From contig VZSR01003798.1 in NCBI GenBank assembly GCA_013398615.1, forward strand, positions 9,299,542-9,363,541: 64,000 bases of DNA, written 5' to 3'. Both the position numbers and the translations under genes were made by a program. The stretch is from Brachypodius melanocephalos. Its lineage: Eukaryota; Chordata; Aves; Passeriformes; Pycnonotidae. How positions within the stretch are numbered: the stretch's first letter is position 1; the number at the start of each line of letters is the position of its first letter. The notes under the pieces are model-generated. The model saw only the letters and a list, made by a program, of their open reading frames with translations. It made no database searches and was not told the origin of the DNA. Positions 11,001 to 24,900 of this stretch are shown here, piece after piece.

Positions 11001-14000
11001 TCTGCACAGGCAGGCTGTGACTGCAGCCTTTGGGCATTGCAGTGTGAGCACTGCAGGATGGTCCCAAGAGGAAAAATGAGAGACTCAGACCTGTGCCAGC
11101 CTGATTAATGAAGAGATAAGCTTCAACAACAGAGAGATGGACATTGATAGAGATGCTGAAGGATTAGTAAGATATGGTTGGGGATATGCCATCTCATCCT
11201 TGATATTTCTGAGAACTAGTCTTATACAAATCCCAAATGAGTATAGAAAAAGCCCCAGCTCTGCCCCATATAACAGAAGCATGGCAGTCAGCCTTTAATT
11301 AAAAGCAGGTCAGTTTATAGTGTAGGCTCTTAAGAGCTGTTGCTATGAGCTGGAAATGCAACTTCACATCCTTCATCTTCTGCAGAGGTTATTTGTCATC
11401 AGACATGTAGCACTGTGGAGCCAGTGGTTTTTGTTGTGGCCTGTAATGCCTCCTACTCTCTGAAGGGACACTCAGTCCTTCTGTTTGGGGGCTTTGAGTG
11501 CATTGGTCTCGAGGGGCTTCCAGAGCCTCTCTGCTCCTGAGGACTCTGTTCTCTCCAGTATTTCCTCCTGTATTCCTCCCAGCTCAGTGTCACAGCCAAT
11601 AAGTGAGAATAAGCAGAAACAGAGAAAAAGGAATAATTGGATTTTGTGTCCCCAGAGTGCTTTGCCTTTTTTTTTTTTNNNNNNNNNNTTTTTTTGGTGC
11701 TATGGTGTTTAAACCATTGGTATCTTTATTGCTCTTCTCTACACTTTTAGTAAAACAAGATCTATTTAGGAAGCAGCTTTAGGATGGCTGATTTGATTTT
11801 CCATTTAGACTGTGGTTCTGCATAAACTTAGTGGACAATAATCACATTTGCTTCCTCCTGTGATCTTCCTCTTACTTGTGTACCAGATATTAACAGTCCT
11901 CTCATTTCTCTGTCTGTTTCCCACAGTACATGGGCTGCATTGAAGTGCTGCAGTCAATGAGATCCCTGGACTTTGGCACACGAACACAAGTCACCAGGTA
12001 GGTGGTATAAAACTGAGATTCAGCCCAAGAATGAAAAGCCTGAGTGCTAATTTTTATATAAAGCTGAGGGTGTGTGCCAATCTCTGAGACAATTTTGAAT
12101 AGGAATTTGCATGTTTTGTTTTGTTTTGTTTTGTTTTCCTAAGTGATGATTTGAATTACTTGATCATTACAATAGGCTATTTGCATTGGAAAATGAATTG
12201 TTTCAGGCACAGACGTAATTTCTCTCCCAGTTCTTGCTCAGAGAGCCTCCCCCTGCAGTGGCAGCACAGAGCAGACAGCCCCAGCCAGCTGGGGACCGGC
12301 AGGAGCCGGGCTGTGCACGTGGCTCAGCACTGCCCGCACAGCTCTCCCAGGGCACAGGGGAAATCCACTGCTGCTGCTGCTGTGCCTGTGGCCAAGGTGG
12401 AGAGCCAGGATCCTCACAGGTCTCTCTGCCACGCTGCTTCCCACTTGATGCAGAAAATGCCATCAGCACCTCAATCCAGCAAGGTCATCTAAGAGATTTT
12501 AATCAGATGTATGACATCTCTTGACCCCATCTGCACTAAGACCAGGCTCAGCTGGAAGTGCAGTCACAAGGAAAACGTTGAAATACAGCTGTTTCCATCT
12601 GTACTGCAAGCCTAAGGTTTTAGGCTGCAAATCAGAAAAATATTAATATTTCATTCTCAGATATAACTGGGAACATGGTTAAAATGTGAAATATTTTGTG
12701 GTCTTTTGAGAACTTTGCAACTTCTGTTACAGGTTGCTGCCAGTTTCTGCGTGTAGATTGTTAATACCCTCATGCCTGTAGGGTGGCTGAAATGTCCTGT
12801 TAGAAATAGAAAAGCACAATTTTATTTTTCATTTATTCTTGTAAGTCTGGCAGTGCAGGAGTGTTTGAGTTTTCAAACAATCACTCTCTATCCAGCTCTG
12901 AGTGCTGTGTGGTGCTGCGATGTGCTCACGGACCGGCAGTCAGGACTAGTGCGCTGCCAGGCAGCCCCAGCAGCCACCCAACAGCTTCTGGAGAGGTGGG
13001 TGGGTGCAGGTTATCTTGACCTGGCCTTAGACATGTCTCCTTGTCCTCTCAGCTGCTTTTCTGGCATAGTTCATGCTGAGGATGCCAGGAGTGTGGTTGA
13101 GGCTTCCTACATCTGCCCAGCTCTTCCTTCCTGCTGGAGGGAGATTTTCAGATGCTGTTTTGCTTCCTCAAGTTTGTATCCAAAAAGTCATGGAGAAAGG
13201 ACTTACCAGCTGAAAGGAAATGAAAAGCATGAGTCCCTAAATGCCTATAGACTTCACTTGAAAGCTGTTCCATTTGTTTTATATTCAAGATCAGCAGTTG
13301 TTGACATTTATGACTGGTACAAGCACACGTTCACCCAGTTCCTCCATGAGTGTATGAAGAAGATGCCTGAGATACCACTATACTTCCCTCAGGCAAGTCC
13401 TTTACAGACCAAGAGGAGCCATGTAAAACCCCCAGCCTGAGCCACTGTGTTCTTCACAGCTCAGCCAGAAGGCGAGGTTATCTCCTCTTTGCAAGAGGTG
13501 TGTGTGCTGCTGTGCTGACAGAACAGAGCTTTGGATGGTTTTTCTGGAAAATAATGAATATGAATTACTGTGTGACAAGAGCTTGCCAACTTAAATTTGG
13601 GCCAGATAGTAAGGTTTTGTTAAGCAGAACTATGTCAAAACTTAACAATGGAAATATTTCCATCACCTAAAAAAATACCACTGCTGACCTTAACGGGCTC
13701 TTTTGTGCATGAGAAATTCAAAACTTGAACTGTTTGCAAACCAAATTCTGAAGTGCTGAGCTCACACATGCAGACTTTAAAGTTCGATCGATGACAAGCT
13801 GACTGGAGCAAAGATAACATTGATTATTCCCCCGTTGTTCTCTCGGGGGAGTAAGTTTATAGACACATGCACAATGCACTAACCAAGGAGCTACTGGAAG
13901 TCATCCCATTTTAACCATGCCTGTTATCTGAATTGGGGTAAAAAATATTTTTACTTTGATGGCATTTCACTAAACAAAGAGGCATCTTCTGTGATGTAGA

Positions 14001-15870
14001 AAGGGTCTCTAGTTATGTCTTGCCCCGCCTTGCTTTATGTGTATGAGCATGCTTAGTTATCTTATGTTATCTAAAATTGAAGATATTATTTACCTACCTC
14101 ATGAATGTTAGAAAGACCAACAAACTCATGTTTGCCAAAGTGCAATGAGGACTCTAAAGAGATGACCATGGAGGATTTACTTTCTGTTTTCTTGCTGGGC
14201 TTGCATTTTCAGTTGCTTGGCAAACACATGGTTAGAGAAGGCAGAAAGTGGCCTCTCTGGTGCTATGAATGACCATGGGATGCAGAGGTGCTGTGATGAC
14301 CACAGTGCAGCAAGAGAAGGGCTGGGCACTGAGGTGCTGTTTACCCTCGATAGCTGTGGGGTGAGGAGGTTGGCAGAGCAGGTTCCACTGCAAGTTTTCC
14401 AGCTCTCTGCTGTTGCCTGCCCATGACCCGACTTGTTCTGAGGGACATCCCTCCCACTTTGCAGAAATCTGTGATGTTGAACTCCATGTAGATGACAAAA
14501 GTAACACCAAAAAATAACAATAAGCATAACAGATTCTTCTGCTCGAGGGTCTTTGTAATTTTTTTGCACAGGTTAGGCTGTGCTTGCTGCTCTGGATACA
14601 AGATGTGTTTGGGTTGTCAACCTTGTGCTGTGGCAGGTCCTGCCTTTGCTGGATGCTGATGTGTGCTTCTCTTGTCCAGCCCTTCAGCTCTTTTCCTCTT
14701 ACTCGTTTCCCACTTCTGTTAAATCAAGCTGGTTATTAGTCATCAAATTTGGGCATTTCTGGGAAAAGGGATTCTGTATCTTGGATTGGGGCATTTACTT
14801 GCAAACTCAAAAATGGTCAGGCAGTGAGGGGTGAAGGGTGTCTGAAATGTGCAGCCAGGGAGGGCTGCTGGAAGAAGGCTGACTTTGTTTGGAAGATTAA
14901 TTTCAACTTTGTTGAGCCACATAATCCCTTTCTGTTACATGGTGTAGGCAGGGCTCTAGATGCTTAAAAGCAAATCCTCAACAGCATGCTTGCTTGCTTA
15001 CATCAGCCCATCTTTGGTCTTTTATTCTCATTTTGGGGGAACAATAAACAAAGTGGCTCAGTGTTACTGCCCACAGGCGCTCTCCCGCACGGGCACGCTC
15101 TGGGAGCAGCAGGAACTGCTACAGGTTTCACTCCAGGGCTGCAGAGCCAGAGAAAACCTGTGGACTGTACTTCTGAGCAGGCCTGAAAAAGAAAAAAAAA
15201 AAGTTGGTTTAAAGGCTTATGGATGCCAAAAATGAGTCGCTCACTTCAGTTTATCATGGATGCTTCCAGAGTTTCTTTTCTTCCTAGTCTGTGGTGCAGT
15301 TTCTAGTTTGTGGAAATGACTGCATGTAGGAAGTGTTCAGCTGTAGCAGCAGGTGTTACCAAACTCCTGCTTTTCACACTTTTAAAGTAATATTTGTAAA
15401 GTTTCGTTAGATCACTTGGAAAATCACCCAGAGGTATGCAGCAAGAAATGTCTGTAGGACTATTTCCCCTACCAAAGAGAGGTGATAGAAACTATTAAGT
15501 ACAAATGGTTTGCTACTTTCTGGTTCCTTTTTACTGGACAGTTGCTTCAGTGCATGGTGAGATGGGCAGCCACCACACTGGCTTGTACAAGAACAGGCTC
15601 TGTGGCTGGCAACTCTGCCTACAACTCTTGATTTCACATGAGATGCCTGACATGTGCAAGTACTCATTTGTCACCAAAAGAGACAACTTCCCTGTTTTTC
15701 CAATTTGTTCTGTATCTGTTTTTCTTTCTAGGTAAGGCTAGACTTGAAGGCTCCAAGTAGCCTTAATGTCTTGGCTCTGATTTTAATTTCCTTTAATATT
15801 GAATGAGAAGATGAGTTTTCATTTTCCAAGCTGATTATTGGAATCTGCAAGATCATCCTGCAGGATGCTT

Positions 15871-15942
<72 letters not shown>

Positions 15943-18900
15943 CCATGTTTGGCCTTCCTCTTTGTAACAGCTAAATAAAACAGGAGATAACCAAGAACGA
16001 TATCAGGAATTTGCTTTAAAATGTATTTTCAGTTGTGTAGGGGGAAGTACTTTGCTTTTAAATGCTAAGAAGGGTCAGTGTTTAAAAGGCTGGGTTTCTG
16101 ACCCATCTTGTGCAGCCCACAATGAGTCCCCTTTTCTTCCCTGCTGTTTTCACTCAAAAATATTAATTATATTTTGCTGTGGGTGAGGTCCCCATTCATT
16201 TGACAGCATCCAGGTTGAATTTCTCAGGCTGTTCCCTGGCAGGGAACCTCAGTGTATATCACTGATCTTCAGTGCATCAAGCACACAGCCCAGTGGTGTG
16301 GCAGCACGTGGGGCACTGAGCAGCAGTGCTGGGATTCACCAGTGCTGGGCTGGCTTTGCTTCCTTGCTGATCTGCAGGGTCCTAGGGGGACCACACTCCT
16401 CACTGTGCATCTCTGCTTCCTGGCACATACCTGGTTGGAGCCTCTTGTCATTGTGTGGTCTCCTGATACTTTTCAACTCTTCTGAACCAAAAATTTCTCA
16501 GGAGGTGAAGGCCAGTGGTGTTTTCCTCCCACACACATGCTGGGATCTGGAAACAGACAAACTTTCCCAACCAGCTCGTTTCCTAATTAGCTCTTTGGAT
16601 AATAATTCAATAATACAAACACATAATTAAACAAACCCCCTTCCACTTTAGAATCAAACAAAATCCCAGTCTTGGAAGATAAGGCTGAATTCAGCCACAA
16701 GAGAAAGGCTGAGGCTTGAAGTGCCTAAGCCTGAGAGGATGACAGGCCCTGTGGCAGCTGGGGATGCCAGGGCTATGGCTGCAACTGGGATGCCCAGGCA
16801 AGGTTGTGGAAACTTGCTGAGCACATCCCAGCCCAGTAAGGCACCATTTTCCTGTTGACTTCAAAGCTGTAAGTATCAGTGAGGAAATGCCTGTAGAATG
16901 GCTTTTCTGCCAGCAGAAAAGTTTTTGTCCCAGCTGCTGTGCTAATCTTGACTAGGGCCATCAGTGCTGTGCTGAATGTCCAAACCAGTCACTTGCCTGA
17001 GCAAAGGCCAGAATTGGCCTTGTTCAGGTGTGGAAAATAGGCACAGCACAGCACTCTGTTATCCTGCGTGTGATTTATCTTTGATCTAGAAATGAGCACT
17101 GTGCATGCTTTATGCCTTACCCTTCTGCTGCCTGAACTGAGAGGAACCTGCAGAGGGGAATGGGTGGCTACAGAGAAGGTTTAGTTTGGGAAATTCCTAC
17201 CAGAGATGGAAAGATGTGGACTGATAGCTCTGAAAAGAACTGGAGAAGCTGATTATACATCCCCACCCCTGCACACTGTTGTTTGGGTTATTATGTTTTT
17301 TGGTTTTGGTTCTGTTTTTTTTTTTCTTTGGGGGGGTGGTGTTGTTTTGTTTTTTTGGGGTTTTTCTTTTGGAAAAGAAATCTCAAACCTCAGAAGGTCA
17401 GAGCACCCAGCTGGGCTCACTCAGCATACACCTGCTGTGCTAAATAGGAAGGATTAAGCAGGGAGGAGCCCCTCGTGTCAAGCAAGAGACCTATCAACCA
17501 TTCTGAGAAAAAGGCTTTGAAGGTATTAGGTTGTTTGTCTTGTGGTTAGTTACATTTGAGTTTTTTTAATTAAACAAATTTTCATAAGGTGAAACTGATG
17601 TGTTCGATAAACAAAAAGAATCAATCCAAACCAGGCTGCTGAATCACTGTATTTTGTTAAATAGTTCTATTGGTTGGGATTTTTTTAATGGTAGGAGGAA
17701 GGAAGAAAGAAAAACAACTGTGAAAGACCTTCCAGAAGATTTAAGAGTTTATAAGTGGGCTGATAACAATAAATTGCAGGATTGCTGGCTCTGTTACAGA
17801 TGGTGCATGTGAAATGATCCAACAGTTGGTGCTGTATTTTTTATTTGCAGGGAAGCAATAAGCAGACTGTGTGAAGCTGTGTCGGGTACAAATGGAGCTA
17901 TAAAAAAGCGGAAGGTAAATCCTATTTTAGCTCAGCAATTATTTTTCTATATCTGCTTTTGATAAGTTGGATACATGATTCCCTAACAGGCTTCAGTCCA
18001 TGCTGCAATTAGGGCATATTAATCCATCTGAACTCAGCCTGGATAACATGGAAATGCTGGTAGCAGGGTGTTTAGCCTGTTTGGTTTGGGGTTGAGGCTA
18101 TGCCCTACTTTATTTTTCTCAGAATTAATGCTTTGCCCAGAGTTCCTGCTTCCACCAGCCTGTGCAGTGCGTGGTGCTTTACAAATTTTAGGCTTTGGCT
18201 GCTAAATTATTGGAATTGTTTTTTTGGGTTTTTGTTTGTTTTAGGGGTTTTTTTCTTTGTTTTTTTTTTATTTGCAAGGGGGACCTGATTCACTGGAAGT
18301 TTATTTGCTGCTTATTTATATATATGAAAAATTAAACACAACTAAAATGGCAGTGTTTAATGGATTCTATTAAGAAACTGGGATGCAATGAGGGGCAACA
18401 TCAGTGGTTACTGTTGAGTTGTGTCCAGCAGAACTTACTGATTTCCTTCTGTAACTGTGGAGCTCAAGAGGAATGAACTTGCTCCTGAAAAAGGAATACA
18501 TGAGAGAATTTCTTACTTTACCCAGAAACACTTCATCCTCTGGAAACAAAGAAGAGTTCAGAAAGAAAATTACAGATTCTGATTTACTGAGCCAGCTATA
18601 ACATTTAGGTCACTAGGATTTTTATTTAAAACTTTTTTTCCCCACTATTGACATAAAACCCATTCCTACCAGTATTGCATTCAGAGCTGATGTTTGTTAG
18701 AAGATCTATTTGCGTTTGATCAAGCCATTATCCTTGCTCCATTGAAAGTCTCAATAAGATACCATAAAAGCTCCTTGACTTTGATATGTTTCTACCCCTC
18801 ACAGACTGGGCTGACAGCCTGTTTCTTTTGTTTCTTTGTTCAAAGCCTCCAGTGAAGTTTCTGTCTTCTGTACTTGGCAAAAGTAACCTTCAGTTTTCTG

Positions 18901-21900
18901 GCATGAACATTAAGCTGACCATTTCAACAAGCAGCCTCACTTTGATTAATGCTGACACGCAGCAGGTAGGATACATGTAACACTGTCCTTTTCTCCATGC
19001 TACAGTTTTCTCCTCCTTTGTGGCTTCTCAGGGAAGGCTGTGCTCTGCAAAGGGAAAGCAGCACCCTTTAGCAGACCTGTGCGTGCCTGGCGAAATTGAA
19101 TTACATGATGCCTCTGAATTTAAAAATGAAAGCCCTTTGGAGGAATTGGCATACAGCACAGGTCCTTTTTGTTCATGATGGTGTGTTCCATGGGGAGGGA
19201 TCCTTGAGCACTCGGTAAACTGTTTCTCTGGATGTGTTTGCCTATACAGTGCCTAATAGGGCACTAGTCCCGACTGTAGCTTCTGACATGTCCTAGGAGG
19301 GAAAAAAAACCTGATATAGAAATAAGGTCAGAGCTTGGCTTTGGTGTCATTCATATTTTACAGCTGGATAATACATGTGTACAATCAGTTATACTGTGTA
19401 AAATCTCTAGGCTCCATTGAGGTGTGCTCCTGAGAGCCTGGGTTTGCTTGCAACTAGGCTATGCTCCCTTCCTTCTTGGTAGATATGATAAAGATCTTTG
19501 TCCTGCCCACCTAATTCCTCCCTCAGCTGTTGGTATCAGCCCTGAGTGATCTCACCTCGGACCAACAGCAGGTTTTGCTCCAAGCTGGAGCAGGGGAACA
19601 TCAGGGAGTCATTTTGGCTCACTGGCTCTCAGTGAGCCAATTCTCACAGAGGAATGCTGCACTGAGCTGGTGCCATGCTGAGCATCAAGGAGCTCTTAGG
19701 ATTTTGTCTGTAGTGCAGAGGTCTCCTGTCCATTGCATATCTGTTCCATGAGGGGATTAGGACACCAGGTTTCCCTTATTTTTGGGTACAGTTAGAATCT
19801 GATGGTTGAATTAATTCTGAAGACTCTTTAAGGAAGATTACTCAGGGATCTAGATATTGCTAAACATGAATGGGCAGTCTCAAAAATGTTCCTATTTTAT
19901 CTCCTTTCTTCCTAAATGATACATGCATAAATTACTAAATGGGATTGTTATGAATTTACTTGCTTGTTCTATGAAGACATATGTTCTGATGTCTTCTAAT
20001 GTGTGACCCAAGACCATGTTTAATTAGTCTGTTACACTTTTCAGATTATTGCCAACCACCACATGCAGTCCATCTCATTTGCTTCTGGAGGTGACCCAGT
20101 AAGTATTGATTTAAAAAATATATTTCTGCAGGTATAATGAACTCACATAATAATTGTTACTCAGTGCATCTTTAACAGATACATACAGTTAACTTTCCTT
20201 TTGCCCATCAGTGAGCCTCAGTCCATTCAAAAGACTGGGGATCTGAAAATAAGAATGTGAACATAGGAATTGATCAATTCAGTGGTCCCTGTGATCAACA
20301 CCTGTCATAAAAGCCATCAGCACTGGCATCTCTAAATTTTTAGATTAATTTTGACTCAAGCAAAGAGCTCCTATGAGACAGATGTGGCATAACCACCTCA
20401 TTCCTGCAGATAGGGCTGTTCTTCCTAGTGTCACAGCCATACAGTCATGGATGTTTTCAAGTCAGAGGTTTTTTTATTCTGTTCCAAACCCTTTACTGTA
20501 ATGATTGTAAGCAGGAAATGTCATCTCTCTGAGTTGGATAAGTAATTCCTTAAGGCTTGTTTACCTTTTTTTAGTGTTTTTTATATTATTATCCTGCACT
20601 GGTCTTGCACAGTGACTTCAGATTTCGGTGGCTACACAGGGCTGGGTTTGGTCAGTGCTTAATGGCAGGGCCAGCAAGAGGTGTGTGTGCACACAGATGT
20701 GTCTAAGTGAAGTTCAGTGTTGCTCTGAGCTGTGAAGGAGTAGCACTATTCTGCCTGATAATTGAGTCTATTCTGGCTTTATTTTAAAGCAAAATCATCC
20801 AGGCATCTACATAAACATTAAAAAGACATAAAAAACAGCAGGTACTGCTGCAGTTACTTTAATTTCTTGTCACTCCCTGTATCTGATTTATTTTAAAATG
20901 CTTATCCTAAAATATTTATGAACTGTAAGAAAAAACTTGATGGGAAAAAAAAAGGAAATTGACTTCACTAGATGCATAAGAAATATTTATCTTGCTTTGT
21001 TTTGATGATATTAACTTGAGAGATTTGAAAAGAAAAATCTAGGACAAGTTCTGCTGGCCCTAAGACCTGCCTCTTGTGTCATTCATTGTGAATTATTAAA
21101 TGATTGTTCTTGTGCATATTGCAAATGGGGCCTGGTTTCCTGCCAGCTGATTGCATCTTCCCTCAAGAGAGCCATGCCTTTAAGTTGTGAATTGCATTTT
21201 CCCTGTCCCACCTTCAATATCCAAAATAACAAAATGTATCTTTAATAATTAAGAGAATGTTATTCATTATCTCACCAATTTGACTACAACACTGAATTAT
21301 CAAGCCACTCTTTGCTTTTGTGGTATCATTAGAGATGTTAATTTTTCTATTCCAGGTCTCTTTTCAGTTTGACTAGAAAAAGAAGATTATTTCAGTGCTG
21401 GCTAGAAAGAGAATCAGAAACAGAAAACTGATTATACTGAGGTTGTCTGATCGCAGCGGTAGCTTTGAGATCCAGGGTTATTTAACCTGATTGCAGCCAG
21501 ACTAAAATTGGGCAGGAGCAATTGAGATCAGATATCCATTTTATTCTGCGTAATTTTAAAGTTTAACTTTTCTCTAAGATGCCTTCAAAACTCAATCTTA
21601 TCGCTACAAATTGGGAACATTGGAAACTTGTCCTTTGCAGTATGTTAGCACTATTTCATCTTCCACTGATTCTGGTAAGGACTGTCCCAGCCAAAACCTG
21701 TGACCAGCAGTCATACAGCCCTGAAGTGTTACACAGAAAAGGCTGGGAGCAGTGGAAGGAGCAGCATTACCTGCTGATGAGGAACCAGTCATGTTTCTAC
21801 TCCTGCTGCAGAGCTGGAATTGAATACATGGTTTATTGAAGACTCAAAGAATGCCAAATGGTCTAGTGAATTTTTTACGGAGAAAAAGAATATGGGATAA

Positions 21901-24900
21901 TTACTGTGTTGACAGCCATCAGTGTGTCACTGATATTTTCTTTGGCTCACTTTGCTAGTACCTCTGGTTGTTTTTCCCTGAAAGAAGTGTGCATTTTAAA
22001 GCTAAAAATGTATCTGTCTATATGCAATTGCTGTGCTGTGGTGGTAGGGTTGTTCATAATTACCATGTTCAAGACATTTGTTGTCTTCTTTTCTGTAGGA
22101 TACAACAGACTACGTGGCATATGTAGCAAAAGACCCTGTTAATCAGAGAGGTACTGAAACAAGTTTTCAATTTTTATATGTGTTTATATGATTACTTTAT
22201 TTGTATGTAACAAGGACTTTTTTTGAGTTTAAAAATAAGGAAACTACTGAACAGCTCAATACTCTGTACAATTTCTGGCTTTGCTGAATGTACAGAAGTA
22301 CTAGTATGCAGGCTATGGCTTTAAATGCCATGTTCTTCATGCAATGAAGTGGGAATCTGCAGGTCAGACTAAAGCTGTACTAGCTGCTAGCTCCATGAAG
22401 GGGCAGGAGCCTTGCTTTTCTGCTATAAGCAATATAGCTTGGGTCTCTACTTTCTGGTATAAACTGCATTTACTTAATTAAAGTAAAGCATCTTTTTTCA
22501 GCATGCCACATCCTGGAATGTCCCAATGGGATGGCACAGGAGGTGATCAACACCATAGGACAAGCTTTTGAGCTCCGCTTCAGACAGTACCTGAAGAACC
22601 CATCTAGCCTGGTTACATCTAATGAAAGGTCAGCACATTCTCAGTCACTTAACTGGCAGTTTTCTTCTCTTTAGAGCTTTTCAGGAAAACAATACACTAC
22701 AAAGAATGATCCGTAAGTAGGACGCTTTGAATACGCTTTCTGGACATAGGACAATTCTTATGTATGTCTGTATGTGCAGCATATAAGATACCAAAATTAG
22801 CTTATTCCAGTGAACTCCACGGATATTTCTGACATTTGTACAGGTGCTGAACACTGAATTAAGCTGTATTGTTCCTTAGATAAAGCAGCCTTATTTTAAG
22901 TCATGCAAGTTGAACAAATGTTCAAATTACTCTGCCCAAGTTCAGGTCTATAAATAGCGCGCGCACACACACATACACAGACTGAGCTCAGTCCTGACCT
23001 GTGCCAAGTTTAAGCTTGCTGCAGCTGTGGAAGGTGTGTGGTGGGGGAAAAAAGCCATTTTAATTCACCTTTCTAGTATTCTGATCATGTCCTGGCAGCA
23101 GCCTCAGTTTTCAGCTGGCAGGACTTACATCAGCCTCCTGAACTGAAATAAACACAGCCACCACCTGGCATTTTGAAGTGTGAAGCCCTGTCCTCTGCAC
23201 ATTGCCTGAAATACAGGGCCTAGATTAGTTTCTGGACCACAATTCCCCATTTCAATTACCCTTCTTCCATTGCACTGGGGACACAATTCTTGCTCTAATT
23301 TATGGCTCACCTCACAGATTAGCCATACTTATTTTTCTCAGGCTTCTTTTTACTGTAACACCAAATTTGATTGCCTGCTACTTTTCATGAGTAGGTAAAG
23401 CTGTGGCACTGCTTACCTGCACCCTGAGCACAGCAGTCCTGAGCAGGCAGTGTCACTGGAACATGGCCTAATGCATCACAGCAGAGCTGGTTTTATTACA
23501 TAAATGACACTCCAGTTTATATTTATTTCAATGTATATGGTTGTTGTTGCGATTCCACTGCTAAAACTGCTCTGTTTTTCCTGGGGAAAATTAACTAGAG
23601 GAAAAGCCTTTTTTTCCTAAGAAACCCTGCTAGGTCATGTCACAAGTAGCATAGGAGCAGGGGGAAATGGAAGAGGGTAATTAGATTTCCTCCTTGAGCA
23701 TAACCCACAGCCAGCCTCAGAGAATGGTCCTCAGGCAGAGGAGTCGGATATTGCTGTGTGAATGAGTCACTCCCTTCCAAACTACTATGATTCACATAAT
23801 CAAATACTTGTACTGCATATCACATAATCAACTACTTGAACTTTATCTCTTTCCTGCTCATGGCCTTTTATCCAATTATACTCTTGTTAATCAGAGAAGT
23901 AAGATTGAAATGAGTTTTTTTTTGTTTTGGGACCGGAGACAGTACAGGAAGCACCTAGCTGTTTTGCAGTGTATCAGCTGTACATTTAAACTATCATCAT
24001 TCTGGTTTAGCTCAAAAAAACATTCTGTGCTCTTCTTCATGTCATTCAGTGTTCCCTTCAAGCTGAACCAGAAAGTCAGGTTTGTCTGACTAAATGCCAT
24101 GAGGTTTTAATTTTTCTCTTTAAGTCTGGCCACCCCTCAGCAATCTCTAGATTTATAGAGTTCAGTCAAAAAGCCACAAGAATTAGTGTTATGGTCAACA
24201 CTTCGTATACCTTAATGAACAATGTATTGGAAGTCTTAAAGTTTCAGTCGTTACCTCTCACCTTTTCTTTGACTTGAAAATATATCTAGGCCGCCTGGTG
24301 CTAATGAAATGACTGTACCTCCCTTTACCCCAAACTGTCATGACTATTTTTAATTCAGGAGGAAGTAAGCGGAAAAATAAACAGCTCTGAAAGTTCCGGC
24401 CCACAGCCCTTTACAGCCTCCATATGGCAGATCTGTGTATTGTGCGTTGTGCAGACGCTGGGGATGTTTGCCTACACTAGAAAGCAATTGATTACATCAG
24501 AAGCTTCATTTTTCTCCCCCCCATATTTTTTTCAGCGAGGCAGCAAATGCTAATGGATCAGCTGGGAATTCACAGGAGAGGGAAGATCATGAATATTACA
24601 ATGAAATTCCAGGGAAGGAGCCTCCCACTGGCGGAGTGTTAGACATGCGAATGAAAGTGCAGACAGACCAAAGGGCTAAGTGTCCTGTCCAGTGCAAAAT
24701 GCAGTACTGCTCAGTAAGTACAACTTCTGCTGGGATAAATATTCGCTGCTTATGATGGGAATGAATAATAAAATGTTTCTGTGGTGTTAAAGCATGGCAT
24801 TAACATAAGAACCAGGTCCTTATTATCCTGGGAAAAGGGTTTTTTTAGGCTAGATTTAATGATGCTTAGTACATAATTGAATCCCAAAGCACTTTCTGAA

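Larger units (their letters stand above)
5071..11926 (+). other. SHC4: SHC4 intron 1 (6.9 kb)
   Basis: GT-AG intron with no recognisable exon. It contains a secondary CpG-rich patch at about 7420-7745, a (CTGT)5 repeat at 8123-8142 and a 10-base assembly gap at 11679-11688 inside a T-run. I looked for an EID1-like coding sequence, which lies inside SHC4 in mammals, and saw none. Confidence 0.85.
11998..17850 (+). other. SHC4: SHC4 intron 2 (5.9 kb)
   Basis: GT-AG intron. It contains a (TTTTG)n tract at 12112-12136, an unusually long open frame at 12772-13440 (222 codons, no recognised homology), a 7-bp-arm GC hairpin at 13828-13850 and a 67-base poly(T) at 15876-15942. No known exon is visible. 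Confidence 0.85.
22629..24535 (+). other. SHC4: SHC4 intron 7 (1.9 kb)
   Basis: GT-AG intron. It contains a TATAAATA motif directly followed by an alternating (GC)n(CA)n tract at 22949-22979, and a two-copy direct repeat at 23793-23841. No exon is recognised. Confidence 0.88.

Noticed and set aside
15876..15942. Poly(T) as the tail of a processed retrocopy on the minus strand
   Set aside because: No coding remnant or AATAAA is seen next to it and no target-site duplication is obvious.
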